Shown here piece by piece: positions 18,256 to 26,884 of a stretch of DNA of 40,619 nt (its first letter is position 1; each line of letters starts with the position of its first letter). The notes below the pieces were generated by a model. The model worked only from the letters and a program-made list of their open reading frames with translations. It was not told the origin of the DNA and made no database searches. The stretch is from Bacillota bacterium (GTDB lineage: Bacteria > Bacillota > Limnochordia > Darwinibacteriales > Darwinibacteriaceae), in the NCBI GenBank assembly GCA_012521335.1, contig JAAYMM010000048.1:1-40619 (forward strand), in the 5' to 3' direction. The position numbers and the translations under genes were made by a program.

Positions 18256-18311
18256 CTTAGTAGTATAATGTGAGCAGAATGACAAACCGTCACTGTGGGG
18301 AGGTATCCTGC

Positions 18312-18767
18312 ATGAAGACAGCTGTTGTCTATCACTCCAGCCACCACGGGAACACAAAAAAGCTCCTGGACGCCATGGCCCAGGAGGGGGAAGTCACACT
18401 GTTGGAAGCGTCCGCCGACTCAAGCATCGATCTGGCGGACTACGATCTGATCGGCTTTGCCTCCGGCATCTATGCTTCCAGGCTGCACGAAAGCGTGCTG
18501 CACTGCGCCGAAAGGAATCTGCCCCGAGGCAAGCCGGTCTTTGTGCTCTACACCTACGGAGCTTGGCGGCCCAAGCTCACGCACTTGGAGAAAATCGTGA
18601 GCGCCAAGGGCGGGCAGATCTTGGGAGTCTACGGCTGCCCGGGCTTCTGTACGTTTGGGCCCCTGAAACTCATCGGCGGCATAGCCAAAGGGCGCCCCAA
18701 TGCCCAGGACGTTGCCGCTGCGGTTGGGTTCTTCAGAGAGGTGGTGCGCCAAGCTCAGGGGAAGTAG
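18312..18767 (+). CDS. Flavodoxin-domain protein
   Basis: TAVVYHSSHHGNTKKLLDAMA (FMN loop), DLIGFASGIYASRLHESV, FVLYTYG; GGGAGG SD before ATG 18312. Confidence 0.88.
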   Translation: MKTAVVYHSSHHGNTKKLLDAMAQEGEVTLLEASADSSIDLADYDLIGFASGIYASRLHESVLHCAERNLPRGKPVFVLYTYGAWRPKLTHLEKIVSAKGGQILGVYGCPGFCTFGPLKLIGGIAKGRPNAQDVAAAVGFFREVVRQAQGK

Positions 18768-18773
18768 CCCCAG

Positions 18774-19757
18774 CTAGTCTTCTGCTTCCCTACCCACACT
18801 GCCGAGAAGAGGCAGCCCGTAGGTGAACAGCACTTCGTTCAGTTCGAAAACATCGCAGCGGCCGTTGATCAGGAAATACTGGACAATCACATCGAACACT
18901 TGGCTGGGAGACAGCGCGCAGCCGGCCTTTCTGAGTAGGTCATCTGTCTCCTCCAGAGTCAGTTCCAGCGCCAAGGCCAGGGCCAGCACAGTGCGCTTGC
19001 TGGGTATATACTCCCTGTTGCTGCGGATCTTGGAAAAGAGGCGTCGATCAAGATTGGCCTTTTTGTAGACCTCCACATCGCTTTTTCCTTTGGCATCGAT
19101 GAGGCGGAAGAGAGCCTCGGCAAACGACTCGTCCAGATCCTCCAGCAGCTCTTGTACGGGAAGAGGCGGTGCAGCAGCCTGTGCGTAAAAGACCTGTGCC
19201 TCTTCTTCCAGCTGCTCAGCGTGGAGCTCTTCCCGCTGTTCGGCGAGATGGCGGGCTACATCAACCAGCAGGGCTTCCTCGGCCCGGACCACATCCCGAT
19301 CGAGAACCGCTAAGTAGACCGCGAGATCATGGGCAGCGAGGAAATCACGTATGGCCGCGGTGGCGATGCGCAGAGCTTCCCGCCGGGGGTATCCATAGAT
19401 CCCAGCTGAGATCAGGGGAAAGGCTATGCTCTCACAGCCGTGCTCCACGGCCAGGCGCAGGCTGTTCAGGTAGCTGGCCCGCAGCTGCTCCGCTTCTCCC
19501 CTCTCCCCGCCTTCGTAGATGGGGCCCGTGGTATGAATCACATACTTGGCAGGCAGAGCAAATCCCGGTGTGATCACCGCCTCCCCAACCCCGATGGGGG
19601 CCAGCGGCCGGCAGGCCCGCTCCATCTCGGCAATCCCTGCGGCGCGGAAGATCGCTCCAGACACTCCGCCGCCCATGGTCAGCTGCGGGTTGGCAGCGTT
19701 GACGATGGCATCCACCTGCATCTTAGTGATGTCCTGCAGGACAATGCTGAAGGGCAT
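18774..19757 (-). CDS. Macro-domain protein (ADP-ribosyl hydrolase-like) with C-terminal helical/HTH-like domain
   Basis: VDAIVNAANPQLTMGGGVSGAIFRAAG, YVIHTTGPIY, SAGIYGYPRREA; C-terminal 'LIDAKGKSDVEVYKKANLDRRLFSKIRSNREYIPSKRTVLALALALELTLEETDDLLRKAG'. GGAGGAAGAG SD upstream of ATG 19757. Confidence 0.92.
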   Translation of the reverse strand: MPFSIVLQDITKMQVDAIVNAANPQLTMGGGVSGAIFRAAGIAEMERACRPLAPIGVGEAVITPGFALPAKYVIHTTGPIYEGGERGEAEQLRASYLNSLRLAVEHGCESIAFPLISAGIYGYPRREALRIATAAIRDFLAAHDLAVYLAVLDRDVVRAEEALLVDVARHLAEQREELHAEQLEEEAQVFYAQAAAPPLPVQELLEDLDESFAEALFRLIDAKGKSDVEVYKKANLDRRLFSKIRSNREYIPSKRTVLALALALELTLEETDDLLRKAGCALSPSQVFDVIVQYFLINGRCDVFELNEVLFTYGLPLLGSVGREAED

Positions 19758-19879
19758 GGCTCTTCCTCCTTTCCTTGTGGTGATTCTATTCGCTCCCCCT
19801 CCGCCAGAACCTCCCAGAAGTTCCCAGGGGGAGAGCGGTCCTGGGGCTCGAAGAAAGACAGCGAAGGGAGTGACCTGGT

Positions 19880-20527
19880 ATGCCCTCGCCAAGACTACTG
19901 TTCCTAGGCCTTCTGCTGGCAGCGCTCCTCGCCGCAGGCTGCGCTGCGCCGGGTCCGCGCGATCTAGCGGAGCTGGAGATCAAGGCAGCTCCGGGCGGGA
20001 TGATCACCAGGCCCCTAAGGCCCCGGGGAGCCAAGGACATCCGCTACATAATGCTCCATGCCATCAGCGATGCCGCGGTTAATCCCAGCGATCCCTTCCG
20101 GTTGGATCGCATCCGCGCCATTTTCCAGGCTTATCAAGTAGAAGCCCATTACGTCATTGACCGCCAAGGGCAGATCTACCGCTTTGTGCCCGATGACCGC
20201 ATCGCCCGCCACGCAGGCAGCGGCACTTGGGCCAACGACCCAGATCTAACAAACAATATGAACCGCTACGCCATCGGCATCGAACTTTTGGGTATAGGTA
20301 CCGCAGCTGAAATGGACCAGGCGGTGGGCCCAGCGGCGAACGCCCTGATCCGGGAGGAAGACAGAGGCTACACGGAGCAGCAGTATCTGTCCCTAAACCT
20401 GCTCCTGGCTTACCTCCGGGAACGCTACAACATCCCCCCAGAGAACGTGCTCACTCACGCCCAGTACGCCCCAGAGCGCAAATGGGATCCCGGCGAACTC
20501 TTTGCCTGGGACAAGCTGGATCTCTAA
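19880..20527 (+). CDS. N-acetylmuramoyl-L-alanine amidase (Amidase_2), lipoprotein
   Basis: Lipobox LLAAGCAA; RYIMLHAISDAAVNPSDP, AHYVIDRQGQIYRFVPDDRIARHAGSGTWAND, NRYAIGIELLG. Confidence 0.9.
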   Translation: MPSPRLLFLGLLLAALLAAGCAAPGPRDLAELEIKAAPGGMITRPLRPRGAKDIRYIMLHAISDAAVNPSDPFRLDRIRAIFQAYQVEAHYVIDRQGQIYRFVPDDRIARHAGSGTWANDPDLTNNMNRYAIGIELLGIGTAAEMDQAVGPAANALIREEDRGYTEQQYLSLNLLLAYLRERYNIPPENVLTHAQYAPERKWDPGELFAWDKLDL

Positions 20528-20545
20528 CGACCAGATCGGTACCAC

Positions 20546-20570
20546 AGGCGCAGCCCTCACAGCTGCGCCT
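20546..20570. terminator. Bidirectional hairpin between amidase and kdgK
   Basis: AGGCGCAGC-CCTCACA-GCTGCGCCT. Confidence 0.55.
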
Positions 20571-20594
20571 TTGGCCATGTCCGCATCCTTGGTG

Positions 20595-21617
20595 TCAACG
20601 TTTCACTCGGCCGGAGCGATCCCCTCGAGCCAGGGCCTCCACTTCGGCCACAGTGACGTGGTTGAAATCTCCTGGAATGGTCTGCTTCAGACAGGAAGCG
20701 GCGGCCCCAAATTCAGCTGCTTCCTGCAGGCTCATCTTGTTGAGTAGCGCGTAGATCAGGGCACCGGCAAAGGCATCCCCTCCGCCAACGCGGTCAACAA
20801 TCTGGATATCATACTGCGTGGACTGCACGAATTCTTTCCCGTCATAGAGCACCACCAGCCAGCCGTTGTGGGAAGCGCTGCGGCTGATGCGCAGATGACT
20901 GCCCACCAGTTCCAAGCCGAAACGGTCCATCAACTGCTGGGCCACGACGCGGAACCCTTCCACGTTGATGCTGCCGGCGGTGATGTCGGACCCGCTTTTG
21001 ATGCCAAAGACCATTTCCGCATCTTCTTCATTGGCGATGCACACATCAACGTGCTGCATCAATTGGGACATGACCTCGCCAGCCCGCTCCCTGCTCCACA
21101 GCTTGGCCCGGTAGTTGAGGTCGCAGCTGACCTTGACGCCTTGAGCCTTAGCGGCCTGCACAGCCTGGAGGGAAATCTCCGCCACACCCGGGCTCAAAGC
21201 GGGAGTGATGCCGGTAATGTGAAACCAATCTGCTCCCTGGAAAATCTGCTCCCAGTCAAAATCCTGGGGGCTGGCTTCGGCGATAGCCGAATGGGCCCGG
21301 TCGTAGACCACCAGGGACGGGCGCTGGCTTGCCCCGTTTTCGCAGAAGTAGATGCCCAGCCGCTCTCCTCCGCGGGCAATGTAGTCAGTCTTCACGCCAT
21401 AGCGCCGCAGGGCATTGAGGGCCGCCTGGCCGATGGGGTTCTGGGGCAGCTTGGTCACATAGTACGAGTCTAAACCGAAGTTGGCCAGGGTGACGGCAAC
21501 GTTCGCTTCTCCGCCCCCGTAAATCACCTCAAAGCTATCCGCCTGCACAATGCGTTTGTACTCTGGAGGAGTCAGCCGCAGCATGATCTCTCCAAAAGTT
21601 ACCACTTTCCTGCTCAC
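20595..21617 (-). CDS. kdgK: PfkB-family sugar kinase, 2-keto-3-deoxygluconate kinase-like
   Basis: VVTFGEIMLRLTPPEYKRIVQADSFEVIYGGGEANVAVTLANFG; DRVGGGDAFAGALIYALL. Confidence 0.9.
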   Translation of the reverse strand: MSRKVVTFGEIMLRLTPPEYKRIVQADSFEVIYGGGEANVAVTLANFGLDSYYVTKLPQNPIGQAALNALRRYGVKTDYIARGGERLGIYFCENGASQRPSLVVYDRAHSAIAEASPQDFDWEQIFQGADWFHITGITPALSPGVAEISLQAVQAAKAQGVKVSCDLNYRAKLWSRERAGEVMSQLMQHVDVCIANEEDAEMVFGIKSGSDITAGSINVEGFRVVAQQLMDRFGLELVGSHLRISRSASHNGWLVVLYDGKEFVQSTQYDIQIVDRVGGGDAFAGALIYALLNKMSLQEAAEFGAAASCLKQTIPGDFNHVTVAEVEALARGDRSGRVKR

Positions 21618-21722
21618 CGTATCCCCCTTCTCTCCCCGAACTGCCAGCGGTGGTGCGCTGGCCTGTAACTCTGCTACTAGTTTTCTCTGCCGATGCCCAA
21701 TCCCCTTTCTAGACAGAAAAAG

Positions 21723-21745
21723 GCCCCAGGCTTGTGGCCTGGGGC
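21723..21745 (-). terminator. Rho-independent terminator after dps
   Basis: Minus strand GCCCCAGGC-CACAA-GCCTGGGGC-CTTTTT. Confidence 0.8.
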
Positions 21746-21779
21746 GCTGGTGAGGGTGACCGCCTACCTGGCGTAGGCT

Positions 21780-22247
21780 TTATCTGAGATAGGCTTGCAG
21801 CATCCAGACAGTTTTCTCGTAAGCAGCCAGGGAACCGATCATCAAATCGGCTGTGGCTTCGTCGCCGATCTCCTGCGCGGCCTTGATGCCAGCACGCAGG
21901 CCGGCAATGAGGGTGGAGTAGTCAGCCAGGAGCTCTTCCACAACGGCTTTGCCCCGGATAGGCGCGCTCTCAGCTTCTTTGAGCTGTGCCTTCTTGAGGT
22001 ACTCAGCCAAGGAAGCGCTGGGCCGGTGGCCGATCATCAAGATGCGCTCTGCCACAGCGTCGATTTCTTCGGCCACGGCATCATACTGCTTCTCCAGCTC
22101 CGCATGGAGGGTGAAGAACTCAGGGCCTTCCACATTCCAATGATAGTTATGGAGCTTGGTATACAGCACATGAAGATTGGCCAGATGCTGGTCTAGATGC
22201 TCCGCTACCTCTTTGGTTTGTTCAGCAGACAATCCGATTCGGTTCAT
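21780..22247 (-). CDS. dps: Dps-family ferritin-like DNA-protection protein
   Basis: LHNYHWNVEGPEFFTLHAELEKQYDAVAEEIDAVAERILMIGHRPSASLAEYL. Confidence 0.94.
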   Translation of the reverse strand: MNRIGLSAEQTKEVAEHLDQHLANLHVLYTKLHNYHWNVEGPEFFTLHAELEKQYDAVAEEIDAVAERILMIGHRPSASLAEYLKKAQLKEAESAPIRGKAVVEELLADYSTLIAGLRAGIKAAQEIGDEATADLMIGSLAAYEKTVWMLQAYLR

Positions 22248-22308
22248 GAAAACAGCCTCCCATATCTATATTGTTTCTAGGAACAAGTTCCTATACTGGA
22301 AATCTATC

Positions 22309-22340
22309 TTAATAATAACCGTTACTATTAATACTGTCAA
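22309..22340 (-). promoter_or_regulatory. dps promoter with overlapping near-palindromic operator
   Basis: Minus strand TTGACA (22340-22335), 17-nt spacer, TATTAT (22317-22312). TTAATAATAACCGTTACTATTAA (22309-22331) is a 23-bp near-palindrome (one mismatched symmetric pair besides the central base) overlapping spacer and -10. Confidence 0.75.
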
Positions 22341-22441
22341 GGGCTTTCTCTCAGTTCCGGCAAGATTTTTCCGTGCCATGTCGAAATATGTGCTGAAGAA
22401 CGCAATCTAGCAGGAATAATACCTATCAGGAGGTGCAGCTG

Positions 22442-23008
22442 ATGACTGATCAACGCACTCACCAAGAACCCAGGTTGGCCACGAGTAACGTGGATGTTCT
22501 CAGCGCCATCCGCAAGCGGCGCAGCATCCGCAGGTACAGCGGTGAGCCTGTAAGTAAGGAGCAGCTCGACACCATTTTGCACGCAGGACTGTGCGCTCCC
22601 ACCGCCCGCAACCTGCGGCCCTTCCACTTTATCGTGATCCAGGATCGGGACCGCCTGGAAAAGCTGGCCCAGGGCAAAGTCCATGCCCGCATGCTTGCCG
22701 GCGCGGCCTGCGGCATCGCCATCTGCGGCGACAAAACGGTGGAAGAGCGCATGGAGCATCTCTATGCGGACTGCTTCGCGGCCACACAGAACATCCTGCT
22801 GGCCGTGCATGGTCTGGAACTGGGCGGTGTGTGGCTGGGCGTGACCAAGGATTCCGAGTGGTACCGGTTGATCCGGGAAACCTTAGAGCTGCCCGAGCAC
22901 ATTGAGCCTGCCGCGGTAGTGTCCATCGGCCACCCTGCGGAACAACGCCCCACTCCCCACACCTGGGAAGAAAGCAAGATCCATTACGAAACCTGGAGCG
23001 CGCAGTAA
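22442..23008 (+). CDS. Nitroreductase-family protein
   Basis: AIRKRRSIRRYSGEPVSKEQLDTILHAGLCAPTARNLRPFHFIVI; GLELGGVWLGV; AGGAGG SD before ATG 22442. Confidence 0.92.
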   Translation: MTDQRTHQEPRLATSNVDVLSAIRKRRSIRRYSGEPVSKEQLDTILHAGLCAPTARNLRPFHFIVIQDRDRLEKLAQGKVHARMLAGAACGIAICGDKTVEERMEHLYADCFAATQNILLAVHGLELGGVWLGVTKDSEWYRLIRETLELPEHIEPAAVVSIGHPAEQRPTPHTWEESKIHYETWSAQ

Positions 23009-23081
23009 CTCTCAGCACGATCGCGACAACCCAACAGACTTAGCATAGCCCCCCAAGGGCCATTCCATGCAAAGGAACAAG

Positions 23082-23122
23082 GAGCCCCGTTTCCACAGTC
23101 CGAATCTGCGGAAACGGGGCTC
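23082..23122. terminator. Strong bidirectional terminator between nitroreductase and permease genes
   Basis: Perfect 13-bp stem GAGCCCCGTTTCC ... GGAAACGGGGCTC. Confidence 0.8.
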
Positions 23123-23151
23123 TGCACTGCATGTTTTTGCTATCGCTTGGC

Positions 23152-24018
23152 CTACCCTTTCGTGGCCGAAGTCAGACCTTCCTTGCTCACGAAGTACTTA
23201 GACAGCGTCAAGAAGAGGATGATCATGGGTAGACTGGCCAGAACGGCCACGGCCATCATAATACCTTCATCGCTGTGGGTCTCCGCCATATACCTTGTGA
23301 TGTACAGCGGTATAGTTTTCATCTCGTCACTCTGCACCACAAGCAGCGGCCAGAGCAGGCTGTCCCACTGGGCGCGGAAGGCCAGGATGGCCAAAGTAGC
23401 CACTGCCGGGCCGGAAGCAGGCAGCACGATGCTGCTGAAGATACGGATCTCGCCGGCACCATCGATACGGGCCGCATCCAGAATCTCGTCAGGGAAAGTG
23501 ATCAGGAACTGGCGCATGAGGAACACCCCGAACGCGTTGGCCAAAAACGGCAAGATCAAACCGGCATAGGTGTCCTGCAGGCCCATACGCATGGCCACCA
23601 TATAGAGCGGAATCATGATGGCCTCAAAGGGAATCATCATGGTGGCCATAATCAGCATAAAGACCAAATTGCGGCCTTTGAACTTGAATTTGGCCAGGCC
23701 GTACCCGGTAACGGCCGAAAGGAGCACGGTAAAGAAGGCCACGCTGCCGGCCACGATCAGGGAGTTGAGGGCATTGCGCAGGAAGATGAAATCACCCTCC
23801 GGACCTCTGATCCCGTTCCAATAGTTGGGCCAGTGAATGCCCTTGGGAATCCACGGATAGGGCAAGCGCAGAATATCCCTGGCGGGCATGGCTGAAGCGG
23901 TAAACATAAAGGCCAGGGGAATGAGCACCAGGACGCAGGCCGCGATCAGAATCAGCCACATCACGCCGTTGGAGGCTTTCCCCAGATACCACGAACGTGT
24001 CTTGTGCATGTATTTCAA
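23152..24018 (-). CDS. CUT1 sugar ABC permease (UgpE/MalG-like)
   Basis: EAA motif 'DEILDAARIDGAGEIRIFSSIVLPASGPAVATLAILAF'. Confidence 0.93.
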   Translation of the reverse strand: MKYMHKTRSWYLGKASNGVMWLILIAACVLVLIPLAFMFTASAMPARDILRLPYPWIPKGIHWPNYWNGIRGPEGDFIFLRNALNSLIVAGSVAFFTVLLSAVTGYGLAKFKFKGRNLVFMLIMATMMIPFEAIMIPLYMVAMRMGLQDTYAGLILPFLANAFGVFLMRQFLITFPDEILDAARIDGAGEIRIFSSIVLPASGPAVATLAILAFRAQWDSLLWPLLVVQSDEMKTIPLYITRYMAETHSDEGIMMAVAVLASLPMIILFLTLSKYFVSKEGLTSATKG

Positions 24019-24039
24019 CCCTCCTGTCCTCTCACGGCC

Positions 24040-24951
24040 TTACATGAATGTGACTTCTTCAGTCCGGGAGAGCCTCAGCTGCACCCAGGTAAACAAGAAC
24101 ATCACTACAAACAGCAGGATGCTCATGGCTGTGGCCCTGCCAATGCGGTAATCCTTAATGGCCGTATTGTAAATGCTCAAGGTGATCACATTGATGGGCC
24201 GGGTAGGAGCTCCCGCAGTGCTGAACAGGTACTGGGTGCTGAACGTCTTCAAGCACTGGATCATGGTCATCACCGACACCAGCAGAGTGGTGGGTTTGAG
24301 CAGCGGGAAGGTGATGCGCCAGAACAGCTGCCAGCGGTTCGCTCCATCGATCAGGGCTGCTTCCGTCAAGCTGTAAGGAATGGCTCCAATACCGGAGACA
24401 AAAAGAACGGTAAAATAGCCGATGTATTTCCAGAAGTAAACAATAATCCTGGAGAGCCGCAGCATGTTTGTGTCTGACAGCCACTTATAGTTCACTCCCG
24501 TCGTGCCCAGCAGCGCGTTCATGCCTTGATTGGCCAGACCGCGGGGGTCAAAGATCAACAGCCAGATCAACGCTGCGACTACCGAAGAAAGCACCGCGGG
24601 CGCATAGAGCGACAGCTGGAAGAAGCGGCGCAGCCGACTGATGGACATGATGCAGACCGCCAGCAGCAAGCTGAACGCCACCAAGGGCACAAACGTACCC
24701 ACCGTGAAAATGGCCGTGTTCTGCACTGACAACCAAAAATCCCTAGACCTAAAGAGATAGGTATAGTTGTCCCAGCCCACAAAACGAGGCGGTCTCAAAG
24801 ACAGGAGATTCCTGTTGAAGAAGCTCTCGATAAAGGCATTGATAATGGGATAGAAGCTGAAGGCAGAGAAAAAGATCAGGGAAGGAATGACGAAAATCCA
24901 CCCCCAAATCGCCTTTTTTCTCTCCATGCTGAATCCTCGTTTGCGGCGCAT
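24040..24951 (-). CDS. CUT1 sugar ABC permease (UgpA/MalF-like)
   Basis: EAA motif 'LTEAALIDGANRWQLFWRITFPLLKPTTLLVSVMTMIQ'; GGAGG SD before ATG 24951. Confidence 0.92.
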   Translation of the reverse strand: MRRKRGFSMERKKAIWGWIFVIPSLIFFSAFSFYPIINAFIESFFNRNLLSLRPPRFVGWDNYTYLFRSRDFWLSVQNTAIFTVGTFVPLVAFSLLLAVCIMSISRLRRFFQLSLYAPAVLSSVVAALIWLLIFDPRGLANQGMNALLGTTGVNYKWLSDTNMLRLSRIIVYFWKYIGYFTVLFVSGIGAIPYSLTEAALIDGANRWQLFWRITFPLLKPTTLLVSVMTMIQCLKTFSTQYLFSTAGAPTRPINVITLSIYNTAIKDYRIGRATAMSILLFVVMFLFTWVQLRLSRTEEVTFM

Positions 24952-24978
24952 GTTGTACCTCCAAAGCAAAAAGTAGTG

Positions 24979-25007
24979 AAGAAGCCCGAGACCAGCCCGG
25001 GCTTCTT
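24979..25007 (-). other. Intercistronic hairpin between binding-protein and permease genes
   Basis: AAGAAGCCCG-AGACCAGCC-CGGGCTTCTT, 10-bp perfect stem. Confidence 0.75.
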
Positions 25008-25025
25008 GCTCAGCATAAGGCTAGA

Positions 25026-26306
25026 TCAATACTGATCGTCCAGAACTTCCTGGACCTTCTCGCGCAGGATGTCCAGAGCTTCTCTGGGATCCATGTTCTC
25101 CAGCATGACGCTTTCCACGGCTTCCTTAATGAAGCGCTCAAACTGGTAGCCGTTCTCATGCAGGAACACAATGTGGCCTCTCTCCATATCGTTCATGAAG
25201 ACGTCCATGTAGGGCAGTTCCATGAACCGAGGATCGTTCAAGAGGTCGTTGCGCGGCTGGATGATGTTAACAACTTCCAGGTACTCCCACGGATGATCCA
25301 GCATGTAAGCTGCGAACTTCCATGCCCAGTACTGCTTCTCGGGAGTGGTCTGGGCATTGACCATCATGTAGTGGCCGTAGTAGGCGCAGGCCACATCTTG
25401 CACCGCGTTTTCAAATACGGGGAACGGAACAACTCTCCACTCACCGCTCTCGAAGAACTCGGGGTTGTCGATGCGCAGGCGGCCCTGCTGATAAAAACCG
25501 GACAAGCACATGGCGATGTCATTGTTGTCGTAGTCCCATACTTTGCGGGCAGAAGTGTAAGTGGGGCTGCCCAGGTTGCGTCCGTGAGGACCAAATTCGC
25601 GGAACCACTCGAGAACCTGGAGCCAGGCCTCGTCGTTCACAATGGCCTTGGTGCCGTCTTCACTGAGCAGAGCACCGCCCAGCTGTTCTACCATGGGCAG
25701 CATGGCTACCAGGTAGTAAGGATAACGGAAGTCAAAACCGCGGCGGACAACGATGTCGCCTTCACGAATGACCAGCTTCTCGGAGATCTCGATCATCTCT
25801 TCCCAGGTCTTGGGATAGTCCACATCGGGATCGAGGCCAGCATCGCGGAAGATGCGGTCGTTGATGTAGATGGACCAGTTGGTGAGCTCCAGGGGCAGGC
25901 CGTAGATCTCGCCATCCATGGTCACGGGGTCAAAGGTGCCAGGCAGGTAGTTGGCGACGAGCTCCTCGGCGTTGGCATAGCCAGCAGCCTCGTAGTTCAC
26001 AGGGGCTACTCGGCCGTGGATCATGTAGCCGTATTCCTGCTCGATGGGCAGGTTGAACAGGTCAGGAGCGTTCTGGGCAGAAAAAGCGGTGAGGACCAGA
26101 TCGCCCATCTTGGCCGCTTCATAAACTACCCGCTTAATGGTGACGTTGGGGTACAACTTCTGGAATTCTTCGATATAGCGATTCTCAATCTCGGTACGGT
26201 TGTCATCGGTATGGGTCCAGTACACGATCTCGATGTTCTGCGCACTGGCCAAGCTGGTGAACACTAAAGACAGAGCAACAAAGAACAGTAGTAAGGCTTT
26301 CTTCAA
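25026..26306 (-). CDS. CUT1 extracellular sugar-binding protein
   Basis: TTG start after AAAGGGG; (M)KKALLLFFVALSLVFTSLASAQNIEIVYWTHTDDNRTEIENRYIEEFQKLYPNVTIKRV. Confidence 0.92.
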   Translation of the reverse strand: MKKALLLFFVALSLVFTSLASAQNIEIVYWTHTDDNRTEIENRYIEEFQKLYPNVTIKRVVYEAAKMGDLVLTAFSAQNAPDLFNLPIEQEYGYMIHGRVAPVNYEAAGYANAEELVANYLPGTFDPVTMDGEIYGLPLELTNWSIYINDRIFRDAGLDPDVDYPKTWEEMIEISEKLVIREGDIVVRRGFDFRYPYYLVAMLPMVEQLGGALLSEDGTKAIVNDEAWLQVLEWFREFGPHGRNLGSPTYTSARKVWDYDNNDIAMCLSGFYQQGRLRIDNPEFFESGEWRVVPFPVFENAVQDVACAYYGHYMMVNAQTTPEKQYWAWKFAAYMLDHPWEYLEVVNIIQPRNDLLNDPRFMELPYMDVFMNDMERGHIVFLHENGYQFERFIKEAVESVMLENMDPREALDILREKVQEVLDDQY

Positions 26307-26444
26307 CGCATTTATCCCCTTTCTCGATAGTGTCTGACAGGTACAGCGAAGTGTTTCTCTCTCCACAGTTCCCCCCTTGCCGCCAAGGTTGGTCTTAACA
26401 TTTCTGCCAAAATCGCCACAAAGACCAAACCGTTACTTCTCCAA

Positions 26445-26460
26445 AGGAAACCGATTTCCT
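26445..26460. promoter_or_regulatory. LacI-family-operator-like palindrome upstream of the second sugar ABC locus
   Basis: AGGAAACCGATTTCCT; reverse complement AGGAAATCGGTTTCCT (one mismatched symmetric pair, central CG). Confidence 0.5.
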
Positions 26461-26515
26461 CCCTTTACCCCCACTGTCAGCCGTTAGTCATTTTTGGAAA
26501 AAATTGAGACACCCG

Positions 26516-26734
26516 TTAAGGTGTCCCCCGTTCTTTAAATGTTTTACAGCAGGTGGCTTCACATGAACTCACGGACGTTTCTCCGTACTGCTGCACAATG
26601 CTCTGGGTATCTTGGAAGTCATAGCTCTCGGGCAGCTTAGCTCCCATCTCATCGCTGGTGATCAGGATGCTTTGGGCTGCACAGTAGTTGTCGTCCCACC
26701 ACTGGCAGTTCTGGACAGTGCAGTGGACTTCCAT
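26516..26734 (-). CDS. DUF1540 Cys-rich small protein
   Basis: MEVHCTVQNCQWWDDNYCAAQSILITSDEMG...SCEATCCKTF. Confidence 0.88.
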   Translation of the reverse strand: MEVHCTVQNCQWWDDNYCAAQSILITSDEMGAKLPESYDFQDTQSIVQQYGETSVSSCEATCCKTFKERGTP

Positions 26735-26805
26735 AGACAGCCTCCTTTGGATTGTTTTCACCTCTATGGTTCCATCTTTTCACCAACTTATACCCCGCGA
26801 TTATG

Positions 26806-26834
26806 TTGCCGAAGTTTTACCGTTCCATTATAAT
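26806..26834 (+). promoter_or_regulatory. Sigma-A-type promoter of the acyl-CoA synthetase gene
   Basis: TTGCCG - 17 nt - TATAAT. Confidence 0.6.
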
Positions 26835-26884
26835 AAAGTGAACGAAATTACGGATACAGGTGGGTGCTCAGGTTGGAAAAGAAC

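Noticed and set aside
25158-26267. 369-aa plus-strand ORF opposite the sugar-binding protein
   Set aside because: Antisense shadow; no SD or recognisable domain.
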